NCBI GenBank assembly: GCA_021287075.1
Contig: JAJTBD010000016.1
Location: 1-64,000 of the forward strand
Length of the DNA: 64,000 nt
Source: Micrococcales bacterium
GTDB taxonomy: Bacteria; Actinomycetota; Actinomycetes; Actinomycetales; Dermatophilaceae
Reading direction: 5' to 3'
Positions 8,295-16,968 of this stretch are shown here, piece by piece (within the stretch, counting starts at the first letter, position 1; each line of letters begins with the position of its first letter). Under the pieces are notes generated by a model. That model saw nothing but the letters and a program-made list of their open reading frames with translations. It had not been told where the DNA came from and searched no databases. Made by a program: the position numbers and the translations under genes.

Positions 8295-10199
8295 CTATCC
8301 CGCAGCGAGTCGGGTGAGGAACTCCTTGGCGATGGGGGCGGCGACGGAGCCGCCGGAGCGGCCCTTCTCGACAAGCACGGCGAATGCCGTGTCGCCCTGC
8401 CAGCCGACGAACCAGGCGTGGGTCTCGGGCGGGTTGGCCTCGCCGAACTCGGCGGTGCCGGACTTGCCGAAGACCTCGCCGCCGGGGGCGTCCTTGAGTG
8501 CGGTGCCCGATCCGGAGGTGACGACGCCGCGCATCAGCGTGCGCAGGGTGGCGACCGCGTCGGCGTCGAGCGGCTCGCCGGCGGGTGTGGCCTTGGGGGC
8601 CGGGTCGGTCACCAGCGAGGGCGCGATGACCGAGCCGCGGGCGACATTGCCGGCCATGACCGCCATCGCCAGCGGCGAGGCGAGGTCGCGTCCCTGGCCG
8701 ATCGCGCCGGCAGCCTTGTCGGTGGCGCCGTTGCTGGCGGGGACGGAGCCCGAGAAGGCCTCTCCCACACCGAGGCTCGCGGCCCAGTCGCCCGTGACAC
8801 CGAGCGCGGCCGCAGCCTTGCCGACGCCGTCGTCGGGGAGCTTGGCCGCCAGGCTGACGAATGCCGTGTTGCACGAGTTGTGGAAGTCGTCGGCAAACGT
8901 GGTGGCCGATCCCCCTGCACCACCCTCGAAGTTCTTGAACGATCGTCCGTCCACCACCGTCGTCGCCGGGCACGGCACAGGCGTCGTCGGGGTGACGAGC
9001 CCCTGCGTGAGCAGGGCATAGGTCGTGGCGACCTTGAGCGTCGAGCCGGGCGGGAAGCGCCCGGAGACAGCGCGGTTCATGCCCAGCGCCGGGTTGTTGG
9101 CAACGGCCTTGACCGCCCCGCTCTTGACATCGACGGCGACCAGCGCCGAGGGCACATCGCCCGTTGTTGCCACGGCGGCCTGGGCGGCGTCCTGGGTGGC
9201 GACGTCGAGCGTGGTCGTGACGTCCTGCCCGTCGACGGGCGCTTGGGTGAACAGCCCCTTGCCCGTGTTGGTCTCGACGGTCACCCCGGGCGACCCGGCC
9301 AGCCGCTCGTCATAACGGCGCTGGAGGCCGGACGTGCCGGCGCGGTCGCCCGCGGCATAGCGCCCCTTGCTCTCCTTGACCAGCTCCGCGGTGACATCGC
9401 CGAAGGAGCCCAGCAGCGGCTGCCCGAACTCGCGCGTCTTGCCGAGCGGCTGCTCGCGCTGCGGATAGACCACGCCGACGATCCTGTCGAGCGCCTGCTT
9501 GCGCTTGGCGAAGTCGGCCTCGCGATAGGTGATGACGGGGATCGGCGCCTGCGAGCCGGACTTCTGTGCCGCCGCGAGCCTGGCGGCAAGCGACCCGGCC
9601 GGCTCCTCGGTGACCTTCTCGAGCTCGGACATGCCCTCTGCCGTCGCCCGAGTCGGGTCGATCGCGACGGGATAGACGAAGCCAGCGGGCATGAGCGGCG
9701 TGCCTGCCGCGTCGAGCAGGTCACCTCGCGCACCCGGGGTGCGCCTGGTCTGGACCGTCTGCCCCGGATACATGTCAGGCGAGAGATAGGTGCCCTGCGC
9801 AGGAGGCTGGATGACCCACTTGTCACCAACGGCCTTGGCGGACACCGGGATCGAATAGGCCCACGGCTTGTCGACACCGACATCCCAGCTGACGTCGAGG
9901 GTGCCGGTGGCCGTGGCGCCGCTGCGGTCGACCTCGCCGAGACTGGTCGTGAGCCTGGCGCTGCCGAGGGGTGCGACCGCCTTGTCGAAGGCAGTGGCGT
10001 CGTCGGCGCGGGCGAAGGCCAGCCCGGCGCCGGTCAGCCTGCGCTGCTGATAGCCCTGGGCGAATGCCGTGAGGGCGGCCCTGGCGGCCTGGTCCTTCTC
10101 GCGCTCGCCCTTGGTCCAGAACCACCAGCCTCCGCCCCCTGCGGCGAGCAGGAGCAGGAGGGCGAGAGCGGCGATGGTCCCCTTCTTCATGTCCGCCAT
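8295..10199 (-). CDS. Penicillin-binding protein (class B transpeptidase, MecA_N type)
   Basis: A 634-residue protein with one N-terminal membrane anchor (residues 8-27), an NTF2-like MecA_N domain (about 35-145), a dimerisation domain and a transpeptidase domain. The catalytic motifs are GSTLK (SxxK, about residue 388), SCN (SxN) in HNSCNTAF, and KSG (KTG box) in GKSGTAEF. It cross-links peptidoglycan outside the membrane. The closest known actinobacterial type is the Rv2864c-like penicillin-binding lipoprotein, but no lipobox Cys is seen here. It appears to lead the operon into CPBP, tmk and holB. Confidence 0.9.
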   Translation of the reverse strand: MADMKKGTIAALALLLLLAAGGGGWWFWTKGEREKDQAARAALTAFAQGYQQRRLTGAGLAFARADDATAFDKAVAPLGSARLTTSLGEVDRSGATATGTLDVSWDVGVDKPWAYSIPVSAKAVGDKWVIQPPAQGTYLSPDMYPGQTVQTRRTPGARGDLLDAAGTPLMPAGFVYPVAIDPTRATAEGMSELEKVTEEPAGSLAARLAAAQKSGSQAPIPVITYREADFAKRKQALDRIVGVVYPQREQPLGKTREFGQPLLGSFGDVTAELVKESKGRYAAGDRAGTSGLQRRYDERLAGSPGVTVETNTGKGLFTQAPVDGQDVTTTLDVATQDAAQAAVATTGDVPSALVAVDVKSGAVKAVANNPALGMNRAVSGRFPPGSTLKVATTYALLTQGLVTPTTPVPCPATTVVDGRSFKNFEGGAGGSATTFADDFHNSCNTAFVSLAAKLPDDGVGKAAAALGVTGDWAASLGVGEAFSGSVPASNGATDKAAGAIGQGRDLASPLAMAVMAGNVARGSVIAPSLVTDPAPKATPAGEPLDADAVATLRTLMRGVVTSGSGTALKDAPGGEVFGKSGTAEFGEANPPETHAWFVGWQGDTAFAVLVEKGRSGGSVAAPIAKEFLTRLAAG

Positions 10200-10365
10200 C
10201 CAACCCCATCACCCCGACAGCGCGCCTGATGGGAGCGGGGAGGTCGTGTGGAGATCTGCTGTGGTCGGGGCGCCGCCGAGACGGCTAGTGCCAGGTCTGG
10301 CGGCTTTCCCTACGCAGCCATGAAATTGCTCGCGCTCGGCCCGGGGACGCGGAACGATCTGAGGC

Positions 10366-11295
10366 GTGAGGATCGAGACACCCACAGCGGAGCTGCTGCA
10401 GGAAGCCGCCACCATGGCGACCACGTCCGGGATCGGGATGACATCCGCCCAGATCGAGACCGAGATCGCTGCCGGGCGTCTACAGCCTCAGTGGTCACAG
10501 GTCGCCATCGACAGTGCTGGCAAAGTCATCGGCCGGGCTTTGTGGTGGGGGCGGGACCAACAGACCCCCATCGCGCTGGACGTGTGGGATGCCATCGCCG
10601 AGCACGCCGAGGCGGCAAGGGTCCTCCGCGCGCTCCTGCAGCGCGGCCATGCCGTCCTGGCAGCTCGCGGCATCCCTGTCCCGCTGCCGCACACCATGCG
10701 TGTCCCCGTCGCGTGGCGCGACGACGCCGCCGTGGCCCACGACGTCCACACGAAGATCGTCGTAGCCGCAGGTATCGACCTCGGTCATCACAACGAGCGG
10801 CGGCAGTTCGAGTGGGATCACGGAACCTCCGCAATCTCGCCCAGCCCGCGGCTGCGGTTCGAGCCAGCTGATGACGACACGTTCATCAGCCTCTTCGCCC
10901 GCGCCGCGCACGGCTCCCTCGATGTCATGACCCGACGCGAGCTGGCCACCACCGATGCGCTGAGCCTGGCGCGAGATGAGGTGGACTACTACCGTTCCTG
11001 TCCCGGCGATCGGGACTGGTGGCGGCTCGCCTACGACGAGCACGGCTCCGTCGTGGGGATCGCCATCCCTTCGGCCACCCCGACGAATCGCAACGTCGGC
11101 TATTTGGCGGTCCTGCCAGAACACCGTGGGCACGGATACGTCGATGATCTCCTCGGGTTCATCACCGCCTTCCATGCCGCGTCCGGAGCCAAGAGGATCA
11201 CTGCAACCACCGACGCCGTGAACACACCCATGGCAGCAGCGTTCGAGCGGGCCGGCTACCAATGCATCGAGACACGAATCGACCTCGAACGCTGA
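10366..11295 (+). CDS. Two-domain GNAT N-acetyltransferase
   Basis: A 309-residue protein from GTG 10366. The C-terminal half is a clear GNAT fold: VGYLAVLPEHRGHGYVDDLL carries the acetyl-CoA loop (R/Q-x-x-G-x-G/A as RGHGY), followed by TTDAVNTPMAAAFERAGY. The N-terminal half looks like a degenerate GNAT repeat without the binding loop. Substrate is unknown. The 166 bases before it are shared with the divergent penicillin-binding protein and show nothing definite. Codon choice seems slightly less GC-biased than in neighbours. Confidence 0.8.
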   Translation: MRIETPTAELLQEAATMATTSGIGMTSAQIETEIAAGRLQPQWSQVAIDSAGKVIGRALWWGRDQQTPIALDVWDAIAEHAEAARVLRALLQRGHAVLAARGIPVPLPHTMRVPVAWRDDAAVAHDVHTKIVVAAGIDLGHHNERRQFEWDHGTSAISPSPRLRFEPADDDTFISLFARAAHGSLDVMTRRELATTDALSLARDEVDYYRSCPGDRDWWRLAYDEHGSVVGIAIPSATPTNRNVGYLAVLPEHRGHGYVDDLLGFITAFHAASGAKRITATTDAVNTPMAAAFERAGYQCIETRIDLER

Positions 11296-11380
11296 CCCAT
11301 CTCCTCAGCCCATCTCCCGCACGCGCTCTCGCTGCCGCGCGCCTCACGATGACAGGGCACCGGCAATTGGGAGACGTGCC

Positions 11381-11947
11381 CTAGGCCCGGCGGCGGGTGC
11401 GCACCACCCGCTCGAGACGCACCTGCCGGTCCTGCCAGGAGTAGTAGCGAAGGCCGGTCAGGCCGGGGCTGTAGGCGTGGATCGTCACGGCCGGGACGGC
11501 GCGCTCGTTGCGCACATCGTGGATGACGTCCGGGGCGACCGTGGCCACGATCCCGGGCACGAACTGGCGGGGCATGAGGCGACCACGCTCGTCGACGCGC
11601 ACCTCGTGGACCACGCCCTCGACGACGGTGAAGGCGGCGGTCGCTCCCCCGTGGCTGTGCAGGTCGGTGCGCTCGAAGGTGCGCCACGAGACAACGAACA
11701 GCTCGACATCGGCCGGGGCGTCGGGGTGGTGGAGGCGGGCCCAGTGCCGCTCGGCCCCGTCGAGGCGCACGAGGGGCCGCCAGGCCTGCGGGTCGGCGGC
11801 GACCCGGCGGACGACCTCGCCGAGGCGCTCGGCCTCAGCGAGGCGCTCGGCCTCAGCGAGGCGCTCGGCCTCCGCGGGGAGGTCCGCGTCGGAGGGGCGA
11901 GGGGCGGTGGCGAGGTCTGGACGCAGGGCTGTGGCGGTGCGGGTCAT
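11381..11947 (-). CDS. Cysteine dioxygenase-like cupin protein
   Basis: A 188-residue protein from ATG 11947. The cupin core has the iron-ligand pattern HSHGG (two His) and a third His in PDVIHDVRN, with WRTFERTDLHSHGG and a C-terminal YSPGL, as in type I cysteine dioxygenases, which oxidise cysteine to cysteine sulfinate. Before the cupin is an acidic helical stretch with AEAERL repeated three times from an 18-base tandem repeat. Related thiol dioxygenases cannot be excluded. Confidence 0.75.
   Translation of the reverse strand: MTRTATALRPDLATAPRPSDADLPAEAERLAEAERLAEAERLGEVVRRVAADPQAWRPLVRLDGAERHWARLHHPDAPADVELFVVSWRTFERTDLHSHGGATAAFTVVEGVVHEVRVDERGRLMPRQFVPGIVATVAPDVIHDVRNERAVPAVTIHAYSPGLTGLRYYSWQDRQVRLERVVRTRRRA
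11821..11874 (-). repeat. 18-base tandem repeat (three units) within the cupin gene
   Basis: Three head-to-tail copies of an 18-base unit beginning CGAGGCGCTCGG, the third with one mismatch. The unit is a multiple of three, so copy changes add or remove AEAERL without a frameshift. It codes for an extended, charged helix just before the catalytic cupin. Confidence 0.9.
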
Positions 11948-12197
11948 GGGTGATCGGGCGCTTTCCGGGAGGGCTGACGGAAGGGGGGCAGCGTCCCACC
12001 CGGCGAGGGGCGGGCGAGTCAGCCGCGACAGCGCGCGAGGCCGCCGCTGGGCATGCGCCCGGCGCGGCGGCGGCTCGTCTGGATCACCCGCCAACCATAA
12101 CGCCTTATTTGGATAAGCAAAAGGTGTCGAATCTCTCCGAGGTCGTCATCGGCGCCCGACTGCGCCAAGACTGGAGGACTGTGCCAAGACTGGAGGC

Positions 12198-12848
12198 ATG
12201 AAGATCGCCATCATCGGAGGACACGGCAAGATCGCCCTGCTGCTCGCACCGCTTCTGGCGGAGGCCGGGCACGAGGTCACCTCGCTGATCCGCAACCCTG
12301 ACCACGCAGGCGACGTCGAGGCCGCGGGCGCCACCGCGCTCGTCCACGACATCGAGGGCTCCGACGTCGCGGCCATCGCCTCGGCGATCTCCGGCCACGA
12401 CGCCGTCATCTGGTCGGCCGGGGCCGGCGGCGGCAGCCCCGCCCGCACCAAGGCCGTCGACCACGAGGCCGCCGTCCGCTCCATGGAGGCGGCCGCCCAG
12501 GCCGGCGCGCGCCGCTATGTCATGGTCTCCTATCTCGGCTCGCGGCCCGATCACGGCGTGCCGCAGGACAACCCGTTCTGGCACTACGCCGAGGCCAAGG
12601 CCGCGGCCGACAAGGCGCTGCGCGCCACCGACCTCGACTGGACAATCCTCGGGCCGGGCACCCTCACCCTCGAGCCGCCCACCGGCCGGATCGAGCTCTC
12701 GCCCTCCCCCACCGCCGACAATGTCCCCCGCGCCGATGTCGCAGCGGTCGCCGCGGCAGTGGTCGACGACCCGCGCAGCTATCGCCAGACGATCCCGTTC
12801 AACACCGGCGACACCCCCATCGCCGAGGCCCTGGCCACCCTGGCCTGA
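12198..12848 (+). CDS. NAD(P)-binding Rossmann protein (NmrA/YwnB-like SDR)
   Basis: A 216-residue single-domain protein. It opens with the dinucleotide-binding loop IIGGHGKIA (GxxGxxA/G type), has a YVMVSYLGS strand and a YAEAKAAADKAL helix, and ends with TIPFNTGDTPIAEAL, as in atypical SDRs that act as NAD(P)-dependent epimerase-like or redox-sensing proteins. Substrate is unknown. The start is preceded by two direct copies of GCCAAGACTGGAGG (about 12165-12178 and 12183-12196); the GGAGG of the second is too close to the ATG to be ideal. Confidence 0.8.
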   Translation: MKIAIIGGHGKIALLLAPLLAEAGHEVTSLIRNPDHAGDVEAAGATALVHDIEGSDVAAIASAISGHDAVIWSAGAGGGSPARTKAVDHEAAVRSMEAAAQAGARRYVMVSYLGSRPDHGVPQDNPFWHYAEAKAAADKALRATDLDWTILGPGTLTLEPPTGRIELSPSPTADNVPRADVAAVAAAVVDDPRSYRQTIPFNTGDTPIAEALATLA

Positions 12849-12881
12849 CCCACGCCAGCAGGGGGCGCGCCCCCAGACAGC

Positions 12882-12918
12882 GGTATGCCGCGCGCCCAGG
12901 TCGGGCGCGCGGCATACC
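12882..12918. terminator. Bidirectional terminator built from an inverted GGTATGCCGCG pair
   Basis: A perfect 16-base stem (12882-12897 with 12903-12918) and a 5-base loop. It lies between the convergent stops of the NAD(P)-binding gene and livM and can serve both. Each arm begins with one copy of the widespread GGTATGCCGCG repeat. Confidence 0.85.
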
Positions 12919-12956
12919 TTGTGGTGAGTCCTCCTGGCAGGGAAGGGAACTCGCGA

Positions 12957-13982
12957 TCAGGAGATGTCTCGCTTGTGCTCCTGTCTGGTGCGGGTGCGGG
13001 CGATCAGGTCGGCCGCCGTGCCCCAGATGCCCTTGCGGAAGGCGAGCACGCAGATCACGAAGATCAGGCCGGTGATGATGCCGATGCCCTCGAATCCGGA
13101 CGAGGCCAGCTTGTCCTCGAGCATGACCACGATGGCCGCGCCGATCGGGCCGCCCCACAGGGTGCCGATGCCGCCCAGGACGGTGATCAGGACCGCCTTG
13201 CCCGAGGTCGTCCAGATCAGCTCCTGGAGCGAGGCGAAGCCGTGGCTGACCGAGAAGACGCCGCCCGCCAGACCGGCCAGACCGGCCGAGATGACGAAGA
13301 CCATGATCTTGTACTTCTCGACGTTGTAGCCGAGCGCCCGGGCGCGGGCGGGGTTGTCGCGGATGGCCATCAGCACGCGGCCGAAGGGCGAGTGCACGGT
13401 GCGCCAGGCGATCCACGCGCCGAGGAGCAGCAGCGGCAGCGCGGCGTAGTAGAAGAAGAAGGGATCGGTCTCGACGACGCTCCCGAAGAAGGTCTTGGGG
13501 ATGCCCTGGAGGCCGTTCTCACCGCCGGTCAGGTCACGCGCCCAGTTGGCCAGGAAGAAGAGCATCTGCCCGAAGGCCAGCGTGACCATCGCGAAGTAGA
13601 TGCCGGTGCGCCGCACCGCGAGCCAGCCGGTCGGCACGGCCAGGAGCATCGCGACCAGGGCGCCGCCGAGGACGGCGACCGGGAAGGGCAGCCCCGTCTT
13701 GATGGCGATCAGGCCGGTGGCATAGGCAGAGGCACCCCAGAAGGCGGCGTGGCCGAAGCTCAGCAGGCCGGTGTAGCCCAGGAGCAGGTCGACCGAGATC
13801 GCGAGCAGGCCCCAGGCGAGGATGTCCATCGCCACGGGCGGATAGATCATCATCGGCAGGGCGAGGACGACGATCAGGGCGAGGACCAGGCCCGCCCAGC
13901 GCAGGGCGGGCGGCAGGCGCCGCTCCGGGGAGGCCGAGGCGGCCGTCTCGACATGCGTGGTCTGCACGAGGTGGTCGCTCAT
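12957..13982 (-). CDS. livM: Branched-chain amino acid ABC transporter permease LivM
   Basis: A 341-residue permease. I chose ATG 13982, which overlaps the livH stop (ATGA), over the longer in-frame ORF. It has about ten hydrophobic segments and the LivM signatures LLLGYTGLLSFGHAAFWG and AIRDNPARARALGYNVEKYK, the latter being the cytoplasmic loop that docks on the ATPases. It pairs with LivH to form the channel for branched-chain amino acids or a related ligand. Last gene of the livGFKHM operon. Confidence 0.92.
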   Translation of the reverse strand: MSDHLVQTTHVETAASASPERRLPPALRWAGLVLALIVVLALPMMIYPPVAMDILAWGLLAISVDLLLGYTGLLSFGHAAFWGASAYATGLIAIKTGLPFPVAVLGGALVAMLLAVPTGWLAVRRTGIYFAMVTLAFGQMLFFLANWARDLTGGENGLQGIPKTFFGSVVETDPFFFYYAALPLLLLGAWIAWRTVHSPFGRVLMAIRDNPARARALGYNVEKYKIMVFVISAGLAGLAGGVFSVSHGFASLQELIWTTSGKAVLITVLGGIGTLWGGPIGAAIVVMLEDKLASSGFEGIGIITGLIFVICVLAFRKGIWGTAADLIARTRTRQEHKRDIS

Positions 13983-14848
13983 GAGACCTCCTCCCGTCCG
14001 AACAGGCCCGAGGGACGGATGAGGATGACCGCCGCCATGAGGACGAAGATGAGCACCTGGGCGAAGGCGGGCGCATAGGCCTGGCCATAGGCCTCGACGA
14101 GCCCGACGAGGAAGCCGGCCATGACGGCGCCCAGGATCGAGCCCAGCCCGCCGATCACGACCACGGCGAAGAGGATGATGATGAAGTTGGTGCCCATGTC
14201 GGCGGTGATCGCACGGAAGGGCGAGGCCAGCACGCCGGCCAGGCCGGCCAGGGCGATGCCGAAGCCGAAGACGGGCGTGACCCACATGCCGACGTTGATG
14301 CCGAGCGCCCGTGAGCGCTCACTGTCCTCGGTGGCGGCGCGCACGATCATGCCGATGCGCGTCTTGGTCAGCAGCAGCCACACGAGCAGGCACATGAGCA
14401 CGGAGAAGACGGCGGCGAAGAGCTGGTACTTCGACAGGCTCACCCCGCCGATCGCGAGCCGCCCGTCGAGCCCAGCGGGGAGCTCATAGGGCAGGCCGGA
14501 GACGCCGTACTTCTTCTTCACCAGGTCGACGATGATCAGCGTCAGGCCGAAGGTGAGCAGGAAGTTGTAGAGCGGGTCGAGGGCCAGCAGCCAGCGGACC
14601 AGGGTGCGCTCGATCAGGACGCCGAAGAGGAAGAGCAGGATCGGCACCAGGACGATCGCGCCCCAGAAGCCCACGCCGAGCTCCTTGAGCAGGACGGCGG
14701 AGGCGACCGCGCCGAGCATGTACATGGCGCCGTGGCTGAAGTTGACCACCCCCATGACGCCGAAGATCACGGCCAGGCCCAGCGCGGCGAGGGCATAGAA
14801 CCCCCCGGCCGCGAGGCCCTGGAGCGTGTACTGGATGAAGGAACCCAT
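13979..14848 (-). CDS. livH: Branched-chain amino acid ABC transporter permease LivH
   Basis: A 289-residue integral membrane protein with about eight hydrophobic segments. GLAVIFGVMGVVNFSHGAMY near the N terminus and the EAA-like loop AATEDSERSRALGINVGMW are LivH hallmarks. It dimerises with LivM. The start follows livK after an 87-base gap that contains a strong stem-loop, and the end overlaps livM by four bases. Confidence 0.92.
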   Translation of the reverse strand: MGSFIQYTLQGLAAGGFYALAALGLAVIFGVMGVVNFSHGAMYMLGAVASAVLLKELGVGFWGAIVLVPILLFLFGVLIERTLVRWLLALDPLYNFLLTFGLTLIIVDLVKKKYGVSGLPYELPAGLDGRLAIGGVSLSKYQLFAAVFSVLMCLLVWLLLTKTRIGMIVRAATEDSERSRALGINVGMWVTPVFGFGIALAGLAGVLASPFRAITADMGTNFIIILFAVVVIGGLGSILGAVMAGFLVGLVEAYGQAYAPAFAQVLIFVLMAAVILIRPSGLFGREEVS

Positions 14849-14868
14849 CTCTCCTGCTTCTCGTCCGG

Positions 14869-14905
14869 GAGTGGGAGCGACCCGCGGCGCGGGCCGCTCC
14901 CACTC
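14869..14905 (-). promoter_or_regulatory. Intercistronic stem-loop between livK and livH
   Basis: An 11-base perfect stem (14869-14879 with 14895-14905) encloses a second small stem, CCCGC with GCGGG. It follows the binding-protein gene and precedes the permease genes. It has no U-tract, so it is more likely an mRNA 3'-end stabiliser or partial attenuator than a full terminator. Such elements raise binding-protein levels over the membrane subunits. Confidence 0.6.
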
Positions 14906-14935
14906 GGGATCAGATGTGGTGTGGCAGAGCGGGAC

Positions 14936-16183
14936 TCAGCTGCCCATGTTGCAGGTCGACTTGTCGACCTGCTTGAAGGCCTCGGCAGCCGGGATGGTGG
15001 CGACGATCTTCTCGTAGTCCCACTCCTCCGCGACGTCCGCCTTCTTCTTGACCTCGGCGAGGTAGACGTCGTGGATGACCCGGTGGTCCTTGGCGCGGAC
15101 CTCGCCGTTGCGCAGGAAGAAGTCGTTGATCTTCTTGCCCTCGAGCTTCTTGACCACCTCGTCGGCGGTGTCGGTGCCGGCCTCCTGGACCGTCTCGAGG
15201 TAGTTCATCGCAGCGGAGTAGTTGGCCGCGTGCGCGAACGAGGGGCGGGTCTTGGTCTTGGCCATGAACTTGTCGGCCCAGGCCTTGTTCTGCTCGTCCA
15301 TGTTCCAGTACCACGCGTCGGTGAACTGGGTGCCCTGGAAGGCGTCCGCGCCGAGCGAGTGGATGTCGGTGATGAACATCAGGCCCACGGCCAGCTTGGT
15401 CTTGCCGGTGAGGCCGGCCTGGTTGTACTGCTTGACGAAGTTGATCAGGTCGCCACCGGCGTGCATCGTGCCGATCACGTCGGGCTGGTCGGAGTTGGCC
15501 TTGGTGATGAAGGTCGCGAAGTTGTCATTGGGGAAGGGCGTCGGGATCTTCTGCCCGATGGAGCCGCCCGCGGCCTCGACCTGCGCACTGAAGGCCTTGG
15601 TCATGTCCTGGCCGAAGGCGTAGTCGGGATAGACGACATTCCACTTCTTGCCGCCGTTCTCGGTGACGGTCTTGCCGGTGCCGTGGGCGAGCATGTAGGC
15701 GTCGTAGGCCCAGTGGAAGGTGTACTTGTTGCAGTTGTCGTTGGTGAGGGCAGTCGTGCCCGCGCCGATGTTGATGTACATCTTCTTCTTGGTCTTGGCC
15801 TGGTTGGCCACCGCAAGGGCGGCCGAGGAGGTCGGGACGTCGAGGATGATGTCGGCCTTCTGCCGGTCGTAGAGCTCCTGCGCCTTGGTGTTGGCGATGT
15901 CGGGCTTGTTCTGGTGGTCGGCGGTGACGACCTCGATGTTTGTGGTGACCGCCTTGTCGCCGTGCTTGGCCTTGAAGTCCTCGACGGCCATCTTGACGGC
16001 CTCGACGGAGTTGGGGCCCGAGACGTCCTTGTAGACGCCGGACTGGTCGTTGAGCACGGCGAGGACGATCTTGTCGTCGGAGATCTTGCCGCCGCCGGCG
16101 GACGGGCCGCCGCCGCCACAGGCGGCAAGCAGCAGGCTGGCACTCATCGCAGAGGCGAGAGCCACGGTGGACTTGGTGCGCAT
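14936..16183 (-). CDS. livK: Branched-chain amino acid ABC transporter substrate-binding lipoprotein
   Basis: A 415-residue extracytoplasmic binding protein from ATG 16183, which has CTCC/GGAGG-type sequence just upstream. The signal peptide ends in lipobox LLAAC and is followed by a Gly-rich linker. The mature protein is a type I periplasmic-binding (Peripla_BP_6) fold: ILDVPTSSAALAVANQAK and YPDYAFGQDMTKAFSAQVE are typical. The exact ligand cannot be read; urea, amides and aromatic acids are also carried by this family. It lies between livF and livH. Confidence 0.9.
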   Translation of the reverse strand: MRTKSTVALASAMSASLLLAACGGGGPSAGGGKISDDKIVLAVLNDQSGVYKDVSGPNSVEAVKMAVEDFKAKHGDKAVTTNIEVVTADHQNKPDIANTKAQELYDRQKADIILDVPTSSAALAVANQAKTKKKMYINIGAGTTALTNDNCNKYTFHWAYDAYMLAHGTGKTVTENGGKKWNVVYPDYAFGQDMTKAFSAQVEAAGGSIGQKIPTPFPNDNFATFITKANSDQPDVIGTMHAGGDLINFVKQYNQAGLTGKTKLAVGLMFITDIHSLGADAFQGTQFTDAWYWNMDEQNKAWADKFMAKTKTRPSFAHAANYSAAMNYLETVQEAGTDTADEVVKKLEGKKINDFFLRNGEVRAKDHRVIHDVYLAEVKKKADVAEEWDYEKIVATIPAAEAFKQVDKSTCNMGS

Positions 16184-16257
16184 GTCCCCTCCTGGGGTGG
16201 TGTGACCGGCGGTATGCCGTGTGGTTGTGTGCGGTGGTGAGGGCGTGCGGGCGGGGC

Positions 16258-16968
16258 TCACATGCCGAGGTACTCGAGCAGTTCCGTTGTGCGGGACTGG
16301 AACTCCTCGTTGCCGAGCGACTCGACGACCCGTCCCTGGGCCAGGAGGTAGTGACGGTCTGCCACTGTCGAAGCGAACTTGACGTTCTGCTCCACCAGCA
16401 GGACCGAGACTCCCCGGGACTTGATCTCCCGGATGATCTCGCCGATCTGCTGGACGATGACGGGCGCGAGGCCCTCGCTGGGCTCGTCGAGGAGCAGCAG
16501 CGAGGAGCCCATGCGCAGCGGGCGGGCCATGGCGAGCATCTGCTGCTCACCGCCCGAGAGCTTGGTGCCGGGGAAGTCCCGGCGGGTGTGCAGCACGGGG
16601 AAGTGCTCGAAGATCTGGTCCAGGCTCCACGAGGCGTCCTTGTCGACCACCGGTGGGAGAGTGAGGTTCTCGAGCACCGAGAGGGTGGCATAGATGCCAC
16701 GGTCGTCGGGCACCCACCCGATGCCGAGCTTGGCGCGCTTGTCGGGGCTGGTCCTGCCCAGCGCCGTGCCGCCGAAGGACATCTCGCCCTTGGTCTGGCG
16801 GTGCAGGCCCATGATCGAGCGCAGCAGGGTCGTCTTGCCGGCGCCGTTGCGGCCGACGAGGGTGACGACCTCACCCGGCTCGACGTCGATCGACACATCG
16901 CGCAGGACCTGCGCCTCGCCATACCAGGCGTCCAGGCCCTCGACCCGCAGGTTTGTGTGCTCAGCCAT
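16258..16968 (-). CDS. livF: Branched-chain amino acid ABC transporter ATP-binding protein LivF
   Basis: A 236-residue ATPase. I chose ATG 16968, which overlaps livG by eight bases. It has Walker A GRNGAGKT, signature LSGGEQQ, Walker B LLLLDEPSEGLAP and the switch His region LLVEQN. The GVSVLLVEQNVKFAS sequence and small size are LivF features. It forms a heterodimer with LivG on the cytoplasmic side of LivHM. Confidence 0.92.
   Translation of the reverse strand: MAEHTNLRVEGLDAWYGEAQVLRDVSIDVEPGEVVTLVGRNGAGKTTLLRSIMGLHRQTKGEMSFGGTALGRTSPDKRAKLGIGWVPDDRGIYATLSVLENLTLPPVVDKDASWSLDQIFEHFPVLHTRRDFPGTKLSGGEQQMLAMARPLRMGSSLLLLDEPSEGLAPVIVQQIGEIIREIKSRGVSVLLVEQNVKFASTVADRHYLLAQGRVVESLGNEEFQSRTTELLEYLGM

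Noticed and set aside
11821..11874. Possible CRISPR-like repeats
   Set aside because: Units are contiguous with no spacers and are in frame within a gene. No CRISPR array or cas gene was seen anywhere in the window.
12885..14078. 397-residue ORF on the plus strand
   Set aside because: Antisense to livM, made of Asp, Gly, Gln and Arg runs; a shadow frame.
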